The translations under genes and the position numbers were made by a program. Of a stretch of 64,000 nt of DNA, positions 8,647 through 16,588 are shown one piece after another (the first letter of the stretch is position 1; every line of letters begins with the position of its first letter). A model generated the notes under the pieces. The model was not told the origin of the DNA, did not search any database, and was given only the letters and a program-made list of their open reading frames with translations. This DNA is from Methylobacterium cerastii. GTDB lineage: Bacteria; Pseudomonadota; Alphaproteobacteria; Rhizobiales; Beijerinckiaceae. Location: contig NZ_BPQG01000008.1 in NCBI RefSeq assembly GCF_022179125.1, positions 62,001 to 126,000 of the forward strand, written 5' to 3'.

Positions 8647-10629
8647 ATGCGAACCAACGGCGCCATCCTCGCCGCGCTCGGCTGCGCGCTGTGCGCCGCG
8701 CCCGCGGAGGCCCGCATCGTCGGGATCGACGTCACGGCGGTCCAGCCCTTCGCCGACGGAGCCGCGTTCGGTGCGGCCGGCGCCTACGAGCGCGTCGTCG
8801 GCACGGCCCGCGGCGAGCTCGACCCGGCGGACCCGGCCAACGCCGGCATCGTCGACATCGCGCTGGCGCCGCGAAACGCCCGCGGCCTGGTCGAATACAA
8901 AACCGACCTCTTCATGCTGCGCCCGAAGGACCCCGCCCGCGGGAGCGGCACGCTGCTGTTCGAGGTGCTGAACCGCGGCCGCAAGTTCCTGTTCAACTGG
9001 GTGCTCGACGCGCCGGCGCAGGCGGCCCAAGCCGTCAACGATCCGCGCTCCGCCGCGGATGCCGGAACCGGCCTCGTCCTGCGCCGCGGCGACACGGTGG
9101 TCTGGTCGGGCTGGGAGGCGGACGCCCTGCGCCAACAGGGCGGCATGGCGATCGACGTTCCGGTGGCGACGCGCGACGGCAAGCCGATCGTCGAGACGGT
9201 GCGCGACGAGCTCGTCAGCGCCACGCGCGGGCCGCCCGAGGCGCCGTTCTACCTCACCTTCAAGGCCGCGAGCCAGGACAAGGCCGTGAGCCCCGACAAG
9301 GCCGGCGCGCAGCTCACCGTCCGCCGCCGCGAGGGCGACCCGCCGCGGCCGGTCCCGGCCGACGCCTGGCACTACGCGACGCCGCGGCAACTCGAGTTGC
9401 TGCCCAAGGGCACCAAGCCGCTGCCGGGGTCGCTCTACGAGCTCACCTACCAGGCCACCGAGCCGAAGGTGCTCGGCGTCGGCTTCGCCGCGACGCGGGA
9501 CGTGGTGGGCTATCTGCGCGGCGCCGCGGCCGACGGGGCGAACCCGGCCGGCGGCTCCATCCGCCACGCCGTCGCCCTCGGCATCTCGCAGAGCGGGCGC
9601 TACCTGCGCGACTTCGTCTTCCAGGGCTTCAACCGCGACGAGGCCGGCCGCCGGGTCTTCGACGGCATGCTCTCGCACATCGCGGGCGTCGGCGGGATCT
9701 TCCTCAACGCCCGGTTCGGGCAGCCCTCCCGCACCAACACGCAGCACGAGGACCACCTCTATCCCGAGAACGCCTTTCCGTTCTCCACCGCGCGGCAGCA
9801 CGACCCGATCACCGGCCGGACCGGCGCGCTCATGCGCGACGACGGCTTCGACCCGCTCCTGATCGAGGTGAACACCGGCACCGAGTATTGGCAGAAGGGC
9901 GCCTCGATGCTCACGACGGACCCGCTCGGCCGGTCCGACATGCCGCTGCCCGAGACGTCGCGCGCCTTCCTGGTCTCCAGCGGATTCCATTACGGGCGCG
10001 CCGGCTTGACCTCGACCAAGGGGGCGTGCGCGAACCCGCGCAGCACCCTGAACCCGGCGCCGGCCCTGCGGGCGCTCCTCGTCGCGCTCGAGGAATGGGT
10101 GACCGCGGGCAAGGCTCCGCCGGAGAGCCGCGTCCCCCGCCTGTCGGACGGCACGCTGGTGGAGGCCGCCGACGCCGGCTTCCCGTTCCTCGTGGGCACA
10201 CCCGTGCCGACGACGCCCAACGCGATCGCGCGGTTTTCCACCTATGTCGACCCGCGCCCCGAGACCGGGCCGCAGTACCGGCCGCTGGTGCCGCGTGTCG
10301 ACGCGGACGGCAACGAGGCGGCGGGCATCCGCCTGCCCGCTGTCGCGGCCCCGCGCGCGACCTTCACCGGCTGGAACCTCTACGCCGACCCGTTCCCGGC
10401 CGGCGCCCTGTGCGATCGCGAGGGCAGCCAGATCGGCTTCGCGCGCACGCGGGCCGAACGCGAGGCGGCCGGCGACCCACGCCCGTCCCTGGAGGAGCGC
10501 TACGCGAGCGCGGACGCCTACATTGCGGCGGTCACGAAATCCGTCGACGCCCTCGTCGTGGACCGCCTGCTGCTGCGCGAGGACGGCGACCGCCTGATCG
10601 CGTCGGCACGCCAGGACGCGGCGCCCTAG
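8647..10629 (+). CDS. Secreted alpha/beta-hydrolase domain protein
   Basis: This is a 660-residue exported protein of the large alpha/beta-hydrolase domain family found widely in Proteobacteria; natural substrates are unknown. Residues 1-24 form a signal peptide ending APAEA. The nucleophile motif GISQSGRYLRDF puts the catalytic-type Ser near residue 314. Other family blocks are FEVLNRGRKF, HEDHLYPENAFPF, EVNTGTEYWQKG and GWNLYADPFPAG. I chose ATG 8647 because it begins the signal peptide and follows GGGA; an upstream in-frame start at 8596 would add 17 residues. It stands alone between tRNA-Thr and a repeat cluster, and its stop overlaps the first repeat by one base. Confidence 0.85.
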   Translation: MRTNGAILAALGCALCAAPAEARIVGIDVTAVQPFADGAAFGAAGAYERVVGTARGELDPADPANAGIVDIALAPRNARGLVEYKTDLFMLRPKDPARGSGTLLFEVLNRGRKFLFNWVLDAPAQAAQAVNDPRSAADAGTGLVLRRGDTVVWSGWEADALRQQGGMAIDVPVATRDGKPIVETVRDELVSATRGPPEAPFYLTFKAASQDKAVSPDKAGAQLTVRRREGDPPRPVPADAWHYATPRQLELLPKGTKPLPGSLYELTYQATEPKVLGVGFAATRDVVGYLRGAAADGANPAGGSIRHAVALGISQSGRYLRDFVFQGFNRDEAGRRVFDGMLSHIAGVGGIFLNARFGQPSRTNTQHEDHLYPENAFPFSTARQHDPITGRTGALMRDDGFDPLLIEVNTGTEYWQKGASMLTTDPLGRSDMPLPETSRAFLVSSGFHYGRAGLTSTKGACANPRSTLNPAPALRALLVALEEWVTAGKAPPESRVPRLSDGTLVEAADAGFPFLVGTPVPTTPNAIARFSTYVDPRPETGPQYRPLVPRVDADGNEAAGIRLPAVAAPRATFTGWNLYADPFPAGALCDREGSQIGFARTRAEREAAGDPRPSLEERYASADAYIAAVTKSVDALVVDRLLLREDGDRLIASARQDAAP

Positions 10630-10675
10630 CGCATTTTCAAGCGAGGTGGATGCCGGCTCGCATGAGGAAAGTGCG
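10629..10675 (+). repeat. Imperfect palindromic intergenic repeat
   Basis: An imperfect inverted repeat with arms CGCATTTTCAAGCGAG and CTCGCATGAGGAAAGTGCG around GTGGATGCCGG. Elements of this pattern recur in many Rhizobiales genomes (recollection). It starts at the last base of the hydrolase stop codon. Confidence 0.6.
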
Positions 10676-10690
10676 ACCACACAGCAAGTT

Positions 10691-10796
10691 ATACCAGACC
10701 TCGATGAGCCCGACTCATCGAAGTCTGGCCCCCGCGACTGCGGGGCGGCGGCAATCCGCCGGACCTCATGGGTTCCTACCCATGAGACTTGGTATT
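10691..10796 (+). repeat. Dispersed multi-hairpin repeat, copy 1
   Basis: A 106-base element bounded by ATACCA and GGTAT. It contains nested hairpins, for example CATGGGT/ACCCATG, CCCCGC/GCGGGG and CTCGATGAG/CTCATCGAAG. The reverse complement matches 35467-35573 nearly base for base, so the two copies are dispersed and inverted relative to each other. Confidence 0.85.
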
Positions 10797-10855
10797 AGAG
10801 CATGTTCCGTGATCCAGAGATCACGGAACATGCTCTCGCGCGATCGATCGCGCGA
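10797..10855 (+). repeat. Perfect hairpin plus 20-base palindrome
   Basis: Stem AGAGCATGTTCCGTGATC (10797-10814) pairs perfectly with 10819-10836 around loop CAGA. It is followed at 10836-10855 by the 20-base palindrome TCGCGCGATCGATCGCGCGA. No T tract follows, so I read it as a repeat rather than a terminator. Confidence 0.8.
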
Positions 10856-10863
10856 AACGCGAT

Positions 10864-10992
10864 TCAGCGCGGGGCGGCGGCCGGCTCGGAGATCGACGGC
10901 TTGGCCGGCGCGCCCCTCAGGGCGATGAAGGCGCTGCCGAACACGGCCAGCACGATGGCGGCGGCGAAGGTGAGGAAAAGCCAGCGGGGCAT
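10864..10992 (-). CDS. Small single-span membrane protein (42 aa)
   Basis: A 42-residue frame on the minus strand begins MPRWLFLTFAAAIVLAVFGS, giving one transmembrane helix at about residues 4-26, then a short Pro/Ala-rich tail ending EPAAAPR. The ATG at 10992 follows the strong ribosome site AGGGGAC with good spacing. That, and the clean hydrophobic profile, are why I call it. No family is recognised and the function is unknown. It lies beside the repeat cluster and upstream of a second small minus-strand gene region. Confidence 0.55.
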   Translation of the reverse strand: MPRWLFLTFAAAIVLAVFGSAFIALRGAPAKPSISEPAAAPR

Positions 10993-11088
10993 GCCGTCCC
11001 CTAGCACGGGGGCGGGCGGACGGGCACCGCGGCACGTTCGTCGGCGTGCCTCGCGTCGGCGCGGCTTGCGTCGGCCGAGAGTGCGGCG

Positions 11089-11364
11089 TCAGGCCGGGTC
11101 GATCGCGAATTCCATGCCGCGGCCCGGACCCTGGTCGGCATAGCCGACGAGGACGTAGCCGCGCTCGGCGAGCGCGGCGTCGAGGTGGTCGCGGTGTTTG
11201 CGGTAGAGCTGCCCGATCGCCAGCGGCGTCAGGCGCGGGTTGCCCTGGCGCAGCCGGTCGACGCCGACCTGAAGCGGCACGCCGTCCCGGTCGGCGATGC
11301 GCACGAGGGCCGACGCGAGGTCGGCGGCCTTGGTCTCGGAGGCCGATTTCGCCTTGAAGGCCAT
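11089..11364 (-). CDS. Conserved hypothetical protein (91 aa)
   Basis: A 91-residue soluble protein starting MAFKAKSASETKAADLAS, preceded by the ribosome site GAGGAG. It is mostly helical by composition (RLTPLAIGQLYRKHRDHLDAAL) and ends with GRGMEFAIDPA. No known domain is recognised. It sits 19 bases downstream of the Trm112-like gene and is probably the last gene of a minus-strand operon running from the CnoX-like gene through the Lon-domain and Trm112-like genes. Confidence 0.7.
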   Translation of the reverse strand: MAFKAKSASETKAADLASALVRIADRDGVPLQVGVDRLRQGNPRLTPLAIGQLYRKHRDHLDAALAERGYVLVGYADQGPGRGMEFAIDPA

Positions 11365-11383
11365 GCCTGGCTCCTCGTGCCGA

Positions 11384-11599
11384 TCAGTCCGTGAGCTGGC
11401 GCGCCTCTTCCGGCAGCATGATCGGGATGCCGTCGCGGATCGGGTAGGCGAGCTTGGCCGAGCGGCTGATCAGTTCCTGGCGGCCGGCGTCGTAGTCGAG
11501 GGTGCCCTTGGTCAGCGGGCAGACCAGCAGCTCGAGCAGCTTCGGGTCGACGCGGGTCGCCTCGACGGCGGTGCCCGGGGTGGTCATGTCCTGCGTCAT
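11384..11599 (-). CDS. Trm112-family small protein
   Basis: A 71-residue Trm112/YcaR-type protein. Bacterial members are small and mostly uncharacterised; eukaryotic Trm112 activates methyltransferases. The family pattern is clear: [17 protein letters not shown], then [21 protein letters not shown]. Only one Cys remains (CPLTKG), so the four-Cys zinc site of some members is absent. Two starts are possible, ATG 11599 and an ATG four codons later. It follows the Lon-domain gene by 85 bases, a frequent pairing in Alphaproteobacteria. Confidence 0.88.
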   Translation of the reverse strand: MTQDMTTPGTAVEATRVDPKLLELLVCPLTKGTLDYDAGRQELISRSAKLAYPIRDGIPIMLPEEARQLTD

Positions 11600-11684
11600 G
11601 CTCTCGATCTCCGTTCGAAGCCGTGCCGGTTGGTAGCGGAGGCGCAGGCGTTCGTCATCGCCGAACCCGCCGTGGGAACGCCCG

Positions 11685-12353
11685 CTACTGCATCGTCGGC
11701 TCGGGCCCGGTGCTGCGCACCATCTCCATCTCGGTGACCGCGACCAAGATCTCGGCGCGGGTCTTCAGGTCGGGCGCCTCGAGCATCGCCTGCTTCTCGC
11801 GGACGCCGAACGGGCTCATCATGCAGAGCGCGTTGACCAGCGCCTCGTTCGGAGCCTCCTCGATGCCCGCCCAGTCGACCTTGAGGTCGTTGGAATCGAC
11901 GAAGTCGCGCAGGGCCCGCAGGACGCCGTCGCGGTCCACGGCGTCTTCCCCGGCGCGCGCGGTGAAGTCGATGGCGAAGTCGTCGTAGCTGACCTGGCAG
12001 CGGCGGTAGGCGCCGGTGGTGGCGAACTCGCTCATCACCCGGAAGCGGCCGATGCCGGTCAGCGACAGCAGGTAGCGGCCGTCGCCGGTCTCGGCGAACT
12101 GGGTGATGCGGCCGGCGCAGCCGACCCGGTACAGCTTCGGGCTCATCGGCGAGGCGCCGCCCTCGGCGTCTGGCTGGATCATGCCGATGACCCGGTCGGT
12201 CCGCAGCGCGTCGTCCACCATGGCGAGGTAGCGCGGCTCGAAGATGTTGAGCGGCATCTGCCCGCGCGGCAGCAGCAGGGCGCCGGGCAGGGGGAAGACC
12301 GGGATGACGGGGGGGCAATCGCCCGGACCCTTGTAGCCCGCATGCGTGCTCAT
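11685..12353 (-). CDS. Lon N-terminal-domain (LON substrate-binding) protein
   Basis: A 222-residue stand-alone Lon substrate-binding domain without the ATPase or protease parts. The family start is plain: [19 protein letters not shown], then [22 protein letters not shown] and [18 protein letters not shown]. It is a cytoplasmic protein of undefined role. It lies 37 bases downstream of the CnoX-like gene, in the conserved order thioredoxin/TPR - Lon domain - Trm112, probably one operon. The start is ATG 12353. Confidence 0.9.
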   Translation of the reverse strand: MSTHAGYKGPGDCPPVIPVFPLPGALLLPRGQMPLNIFEPRYLAMVDDALRTDRVIGMIQPDAEGGASPMSPKLYRVGCAGRITQFAETGDGRYLLSLTGIGRFRVMSEFATTGAYRRCQVSYDDFAIDFTARAGEDAVDRDGVLRALRDFVDSNDLKVDWAGIEEAPNEALVNALCMMSPFGVREKQAMLEAPDLKTRAEILVAVTEMEMVRSTGPEPTMQ

Positions 12354-12390
12354 GACGCCTCCAGCGATACGAAACCTTCGGAGTCCGACC

Positions 12391-13305
12391 TCACGCGAAC
12401 AGCAGCGTCGAGAGCTTGCGCCGCCCGCGGATCGCGGCCGGGTCCATCGGGCCCCAGGCCTCGAAGAACTGAAGCAGCTGCTTGCGCGCGCCGTCCTCGT
12501 TCCAGGTGCGGTCCCGGCGGATGATCTCGATCAGGTGATCGACCGCCTTCTCGCGCTCGTTGCCGGCGTTGAGCCCCAACGCCAGGTCGAACCGGGCCTG
12601 ATGCGCGTCGGGGTTGGCCGCGACCTCGGTCTCGAGGCCGGCGAGGTCGCCGAGCGCGGCGGCCTGCTCGGCCAGCTCGATCGCGGCGCGGATGCCGGCG
12701 AGCCCCGGGTCGGCGGCCTTGGCCTCCGGCACCATCGCGAGCACCTGCTTGGCGTTCTCGAGCTCGCCCGCGTCGAGCTGGATCTTGGCGAGGCCGGCGA
12801 GTGCCGCGACGTTGTCGGGCTGCTGCCCAAGCACGGCGGCATAGAGCTCGGAGGCGCCGGCGAGGTCGCCCTCCTCCAGCGCCTGTGCGGCTTCCGCCAT
12901 CACCTGGTCGATCTCGCTCGGCCCGGCGAGACGATCGAAGAACGTCTTGATCTGGGCCTCGGGCAGGGCGCCCTCGAACATGTCGACCGGGCGGCCCTGG
13001 TCGATGGCGACCACGGCGGGCACGCCCTGCAGGCCGAGCTGCTGGCCGATCTGGCCCCAGACCGCCGGATGCTCGTCGACGTTCATCTTGACGAGGACGA
13101 CCTTGCCGGCGGCCGCGCGGACGAACTTTTCGAGCACCGTCAGCAGCGTCTTGCTCGACGGGGCGCGGGGCGACCAGAACAGGACCAGCACGGGGCGGTT
13201 CGCCGACTCGGCGATCACGTCCTGCCGGAATCCGGTCGTGGTGGTCTCTCGGATCAGGTCGGACGCACCGGGATGCGCGTCCGTCGCGAGCGTGTCGTTC
13301 AGCAT
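12391..13305 (-). CDS. CnoX/YbbN-like thioredoxin-TPR chaperone
   Basis: About 304 residues: a thioredoxin fold (residues ~15-125, with VLVLFWSPRAPSSK and the cis-Pro loop GVPAVVAI) followed by TPR-like helices (AAQALEEGDLAGASELYAAVL) and a conserved end (FFEAWGPMDPAAIRGRRKLSTLLF). In this family CnoX protects unfolded proteins and hands them to GroEL or DnaK. The CXXC active site is replaced by APSS, so it cannot act as a dithiol reductase; Cys-less members are known. I prefer ATG 13305; GTG 13335 would add ten residues. It is the first gene of the minus-strand operon with the Lon-domain protein. Confidence 0.88.
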   Translation of the reverse strand: MLNDTLATDAHPGASDLIRETTTTGFRQDVIAESANRPVLVLFWSPRAPSSKTLLTVLEKFVRAAAGKVVLVKMNVDEHPAVWGQIGQQLGLQGVPAVVAIDQGRPVDMFEGALPEAQIKTFFDRLAGPSEIDQVMAEAAQALEEGDLAGASELYAAVLGQQPDNVAALAGLAKIQLDAGELENAKQVLAMVPEAKAADPGLAGIRAAIELAEQAAALGDLAGLETEVAANPDAHQARFDLALGLNAGNEREKAVDHLIEIIRRDRTWNEDGARKQLLQFFEAWGPMDPAAIRGRRKLSTLLFA

Positions 13306-13533
13306 GCGGTATCGGGCCTTGGAACCAAGTGTCACCTAGTGCGGTACATGGGACTCAGGCGCCCGGCTGACCAGTGCGGAACGCGCTCTGTCCGCAAGGG
13401 AATCCGTGCGCCAGGTCGCCGCCGGTGCGATCTTGCCGCCATCCTCGTCTGGCCGGCGTCGCGGCGCGAGACATGCCCCCCCGGGAGCGATCTCCCGGAG
13501 GCGGAGTGGCCGACGTCTTCGAAAAAAGGCGGC

Positions 13534-14016
13534 TTACTGCGCCGGGGCTCCCGAGGCGGCCTTCGCCTGCGTCACGAAGGTGCCGGCGAAGGTGCGCCCG
13601 TCCGGCGCCGAAGCCTCGCAGGCGATGGTAGTCTTGCCCGGGGCCGGGGTCGAGAAGGTGCAGGCGCCGACCGCCGGCGTCGGGTTGCGCACGATCCCCT
13701 TGTCGCTCGACGTGCCGGCGGTGACGAGGTTGATCGGCTGGAGCGGATCGGTCTCCTCCGTGCGCTCCTGCTGCGCGCCGGTGCCGCTAAAGCTCAGGGT
13801 GCGTCCGTCGGTGGTGGTGAAGTCGAAGGTCGTGCGGCGGCGCTCGGCGGCGTTCCCGAGCGTCGGCTTGCAGGCGGCGGTGGCGTCCTTGCCCTCGATC
13901 ACCAGCTTCTCGCAGGTGCCCTCGAGCTGCACCGCCGCCTGCGACCAGGCGGGGCCGGCGAGCGCCAGGGGCGCGGTGAGGAGGGCGAGGCGGCGGAGCG
14001 TCTGTGCGATCGTCAT
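13534..14016 (-). CDS. Exported hypothetical protein (160 aa)
   Basis: A 160-residue protein with an N-terminal signal peptide (RRLALLTAPLALAGPAWSQA) and a mature part containing four Cys (GTCEKL, AACKPTL, GACTFS, IACEAS) that could form two disulfides in the periplasm. The mature part looks beta-rich (RTTFDFTTTDGRTLSFSG). No family is recognised. It appears monocistronic, between the CnoX operon and the glutathione transferase gene. Confidence 0.75.
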   Translation of the reverse strand: MTIAQTLRRLALLTAPLALAGPAWSQAAVQLEGTCEKLVIEGKDATAACKPTLGNAAERRRTTFDFTTTDGRTLSFSGTGAQQERTEETDPLQPINLVTAGTSSDKGIVRNPTPAVGACTFSTPAPGKTTIACEASAPDGRTFAGTFVTQAKAASGAPAQ

Positions 14017-14098
14017 GGCGGCGATCTAACGCGCCGCGCGCATCCGTCGAGTCCGGTTTGCAAGTTCGCGCTGCAAGTTCGCGCCACAAGTTCGCGCT

Positions 14099-15076
14099 TC
14101 ACGCGCCGAAGCGCAGCGCCCTGTCGTTGGGCGCGGCGAAGTCCAGGTCCGGCCCCGCCGGCACGATGCCCGTCGGGTTGATGGTCGGGTGGCTCTCGTA
14201 ATAGTGCCGCTTGATGTGGACGAGGTTCACCGTCCCGGCGACGCCCGGCAGGGCGTAGAGGTCGCGCAGGTAGTTCGACAGGTTCGGGTAGTCGGCGATG
14301 CGCCGCCGGTTGCACTTGAAGTGCCCGACATAGACCGCATCGAACCGCACCAGCGTCGTGAACAGCCGGATGTCGGCCTCGGTCAGCTGCGCGCCGCAGA
14401 GATAGCGCTGGCCGTCGAGGCGGGCTTCGAGGGCGTCGAGCTCGGAAAACAGCGCGGCGAAGGCCTCCTCGTAGACGGATTGTTCGGTGGCGAAGCCCGC
14501 CTTGTAGACGCCGTTGTTGACCCGGTCGTAGACCCGGGCGTTCACGGCATCGATCGACTCACGCAGGTCGTCCGGGCAGAGGTCCGGCCCGGTGCCGCCG
14601 AAGGCCGAATCGAACATGCGGATGATCTCGGCCGACTCGTTCGAGACGATCGTCCGCTTCTTGCGGTCCCACAGCACCGGCACGGTGACGCGGCCGGTAT
14701 AGTGCGGGTCGGCGGCGCGGTAGACCTCGTAGAGCCGCGTCGCGTGGTGGATCGGATCGGGGGTGGCGCCGGGGCTGTCGCCGAACACCCAACCCTCCGA
14801 GCCCATGTGCGGATCGACGACGGAGACGGAGATCGCGTCCTCCAGGCCCTTCAGCGCCCGCACGATGAGGGCGCGGTGCGCCCACGGGCAGGCGAGCGAG
14901 ACGTAGAGGTGGTAGCGCCCCGCCTCGGCCGCGAACCCGCCCTCCCCCGACGGGCCCGGGGCGCCGTCGGCGGTGACCCAGCTGCGGAACGCCGAGGCCT
15001 TGCGCTCGAAGCGGCCACCGGTCGACTTGGTGTCGTACCATTGGTCCTGCCAGGCGCCGTCGACGAGCAATCCCAT
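14099..15076 (-). CDS. Xi-class glutathione S-transferase (glutathionyl-hydroquinone reductase)
   Basis: A 325-residue Xi-class (YqjG-like) glutathione transferase, whose members reduce glutathionyl-hydroquinones. The class motif is visible in YVSLACPWAHR, with the catalytic-type Cys in CPWA. Also characteristic are VVDPHMGSEGWVF, SNESAEIIRMF, the C-terminal LTEADIRLFTTLVRFDAVY, and the end PTINPTGIVPAGP. The frame continues open far upstream, but ATG 15076 begins the usual MGLLVDGAWQDQWYDT start of the family. The ribosome site is weak. No partner gene is nearby. Confidence 0.93.
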   Translation of the reverse strand: MGLLVDGAWQDQWYDTKSTGGRFERKASAFRSWVTADGAPGPSGEGGFAAEAGRYHLYVSLACPWAHRALIVRALKGLEDAISVSVVDPHMGSEGWVFGDSPGATPDPIHHATRLYEVYRAADPHYTGRVTVPVLWDRKKRTIVSNESAEIIRMFDSAFGGTGPDLCPDDLRESIDAVNARVYDRVNNGVYKAGFATEQSVYEEAFAALFSELDALEARLDGQRYLCGAQLTEADIRLFTTLVRFDAVYVGHFKCNRRRIADYPNLSNYLRDLYALPGVAGTVNLVHIKRHYYESHPTINPTGIVPAGPDLDFAAPNDRALRFGA

Positions 15077-15268
15077 GCGATGCGTTTCCGGTGCTGCGCG
15101 CGTCCGCCCGCCCCTCGGGCCGGCCTTGCGCGGAAGGGAAGAAGGGTCGGTGCAAAACCTAGCCCGTTTCCTGCTTGGTTGTCTGGCTTGGCTATCTTGC
15201 TCGGCGGTTGCGGCCGGGCCGTGGGACGCCCGGCGCGACCGCGCCGAGATGGCCTGAATGGAGGATCG

Positions 15269-15496
15269 ATGTCGCTCGCCCTCGCGATTCCCGCCGCCGA
15301 GGCGGCCGTGTTCACCGCCGGATGCGCCACGATCCACGGGTTGCGACGGCAGGCCGACGGGGTGACGCTGGGCCTGGCTGGAATCCTCGCGATCCTCGTC
15401 CTGCTGTTCGGCATCGCCGCGACGCCGGACGGGTACCGCGCCTTCCAAATCGACGACGCCCTGACGGAGACCAGCCTGGTCCAGCCGACGCCCTGA
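15269..15496 (+). CDS. Small membrane protein (75 aa)
   Basis: A 75-residue protein starting MSLALAIPAAEAAVFTAGC, with hydrophobic segments near the start and at residues ~31-50 (VTLGLAGILAILVLLFGIAA). ATG 15269 follows GGAGGAT with good spacing, which supports a real start. No family is recognised. It lies divergently from the glutathione transferase gene and converges on the AlgX-like gene. Confidence 0.55.
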   Translation: MSLALAIPAAEAAVFTAGCATIHGLRRQADGVTLGLAGILAILVLLFGIAATPDGYRAFQIDDALTETSLVQPTP

Positions 15497-15588
15497 GCAG
15501 AGCCGCGTCGGCAACGCGACCCTGCTCAAGTCCTTGGTCCGTTGCAAGTTTTTGACGAAAAACCGGCGGCCACTTTTGCAAAACTCGC

Positions 15589-16515
15589 TTAGACCGTCGC
15601 GACCCTGCGCCCGGCGGCCACGTCGAAGTCGTCGCTCGGCAGGCGGGCGAGGAAGCGCTCGGCCAGCTCGAACAGCAGGATGTCGGGGCGCACCCGCTCG
15701 ACGTAGGCCCAATCGAGGTTCGCCGACCACACGAAGTGCACCTCGGCGAAGCTCTCGGCGAGCAGCCCCGTGAGCAGCATGGGCGCGAAATGCGCGTAGG
15801 AATCGCCGAACAGCACCACGCGCCGCGGGTCCGCGGCCGGGTTGTCGTTGCGGTAGACCACGTGCGCCCCCGTGTGCAGGTCGCGCTCGCGGCCCTCCGC
15901 CTCGTAGGCGGCGAGCAGCGCGCCGGCCTCGACGCGCACCGCGTCCCGCTGGATCTGCGGGCGCACCAGCCGCTCGACCGGCCGGCCCGGCAGCTTGGCG
16001 CCGAGGTCCATCACCCGATCCATGACGAGGGCGGGGCGCGCGCCGATGTCGGCCGGCGGGATTGCGGCGAGGGCACGCATCAGCTCGCGGTAGGCGAGCA
16101 GGCACCCGTCCGCCGACCAATGCGTGTCGGTCTTCAGGTAGAGGGACGCCGGCCCGTCGCGGGCGGCGCGGAAGGGGCCGAGCAGGTCGAGGTAGGCGGC
16201 CTGTCCCGCGAGCTTGCGGGCGAGCCGTCGGGTCGAGGCGCGCGACGGGTCGTAGGGCAGGTCGATCGTCATGTGGTCGTAGACCGAGAGCTTCTCGGGC
16301 ACGATGAACTGGACGCAGCGGATGCCGAGGCGGGCGGCGCGGGCGGCGCGCGCCGTCATCAGCCGGGTCCAGCCGCGCAGGGTCCACCATTGGCGCAAGG
16401 TGCCGCGGTAGCGCTCCATGACGTCGTTGCTGCCGCCGATCAGGAACAGCCAGCCGTCGCGCCCCTCGTGGACGGTTTCCCGGACGGGGGGGACGGGAGA
16501 ACGCTGCGAGGCCAT
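15589..16515 (-). CDS. AlgX/AlgJ-like SGNH acetyltransferase-domain protein
   Basis: A 308-residue protein of the AlgX/AlgJ SGNH-like family, whose members O-acetylate exopolysaccharides in the periplasm. Landmarks are EGRDGWLFLIGGSNDVMERYRG near the start, the Asp-His pair in LYLKTDTHWSADG, and the nucleophile-type Ser in VLFGDSYAHF. No signal peptide or membrane helix is evident, unlike AlgX or AlgJ, so it may act in the cytosol or on another polymer. No alginate-type cluster surrounds it. It is an orphan, with the divergent SPL-like gene starting 73 bases away. Confidence 0.8.
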   Translation of the reverse strand: MASQRSPVPPVRETVHEGRDGWLFLIGGSNDVMERYRGTLRQWWTLRGWTRLMTARAARAARLGIRCVQFIVPEKLSVYDHMTIDLPYDPSRASTRRLARKLAGQAAYLDLLGPFRAARDGPASLYLKTDTHWSADGCLLAYRELMRALAAIPPADIGARPALVMDRVMDLGAKLPGRPVERLVRPQIQRDAVRVEAGALLAAYEAEGRERDLHTGAHVVYRNDNPAADPRRVVLFGDSYAHFAPMLLTGLLAESFAEVHFVWSANLDWAYVERVRPDILLFELAERFLARLPSDDFDVAAGRRVATV

Positions 16516-16588
16516 GGCGGTGCTTTAGCCGCAGGCCGCGCCCGGCGGAAGTCAGGAGCCGGCGCAGGGGCCGCGGCGTTCGCAAACC

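Noticed and set aside
10797-10836. Perfect hairpin considered as a terminator of the hydrolase gene
   Set aside because: No T tract on either side; it belongs to the repeat cluster.
15150-15257. Short plus-strand frame resembling a signal peptide (MQNLARFLLGCLAWLSCS)
   Set aside because: No ribosome site before the GTG and only ~35 codons; likely chance in the upstream region of the glutathione transferase gene.
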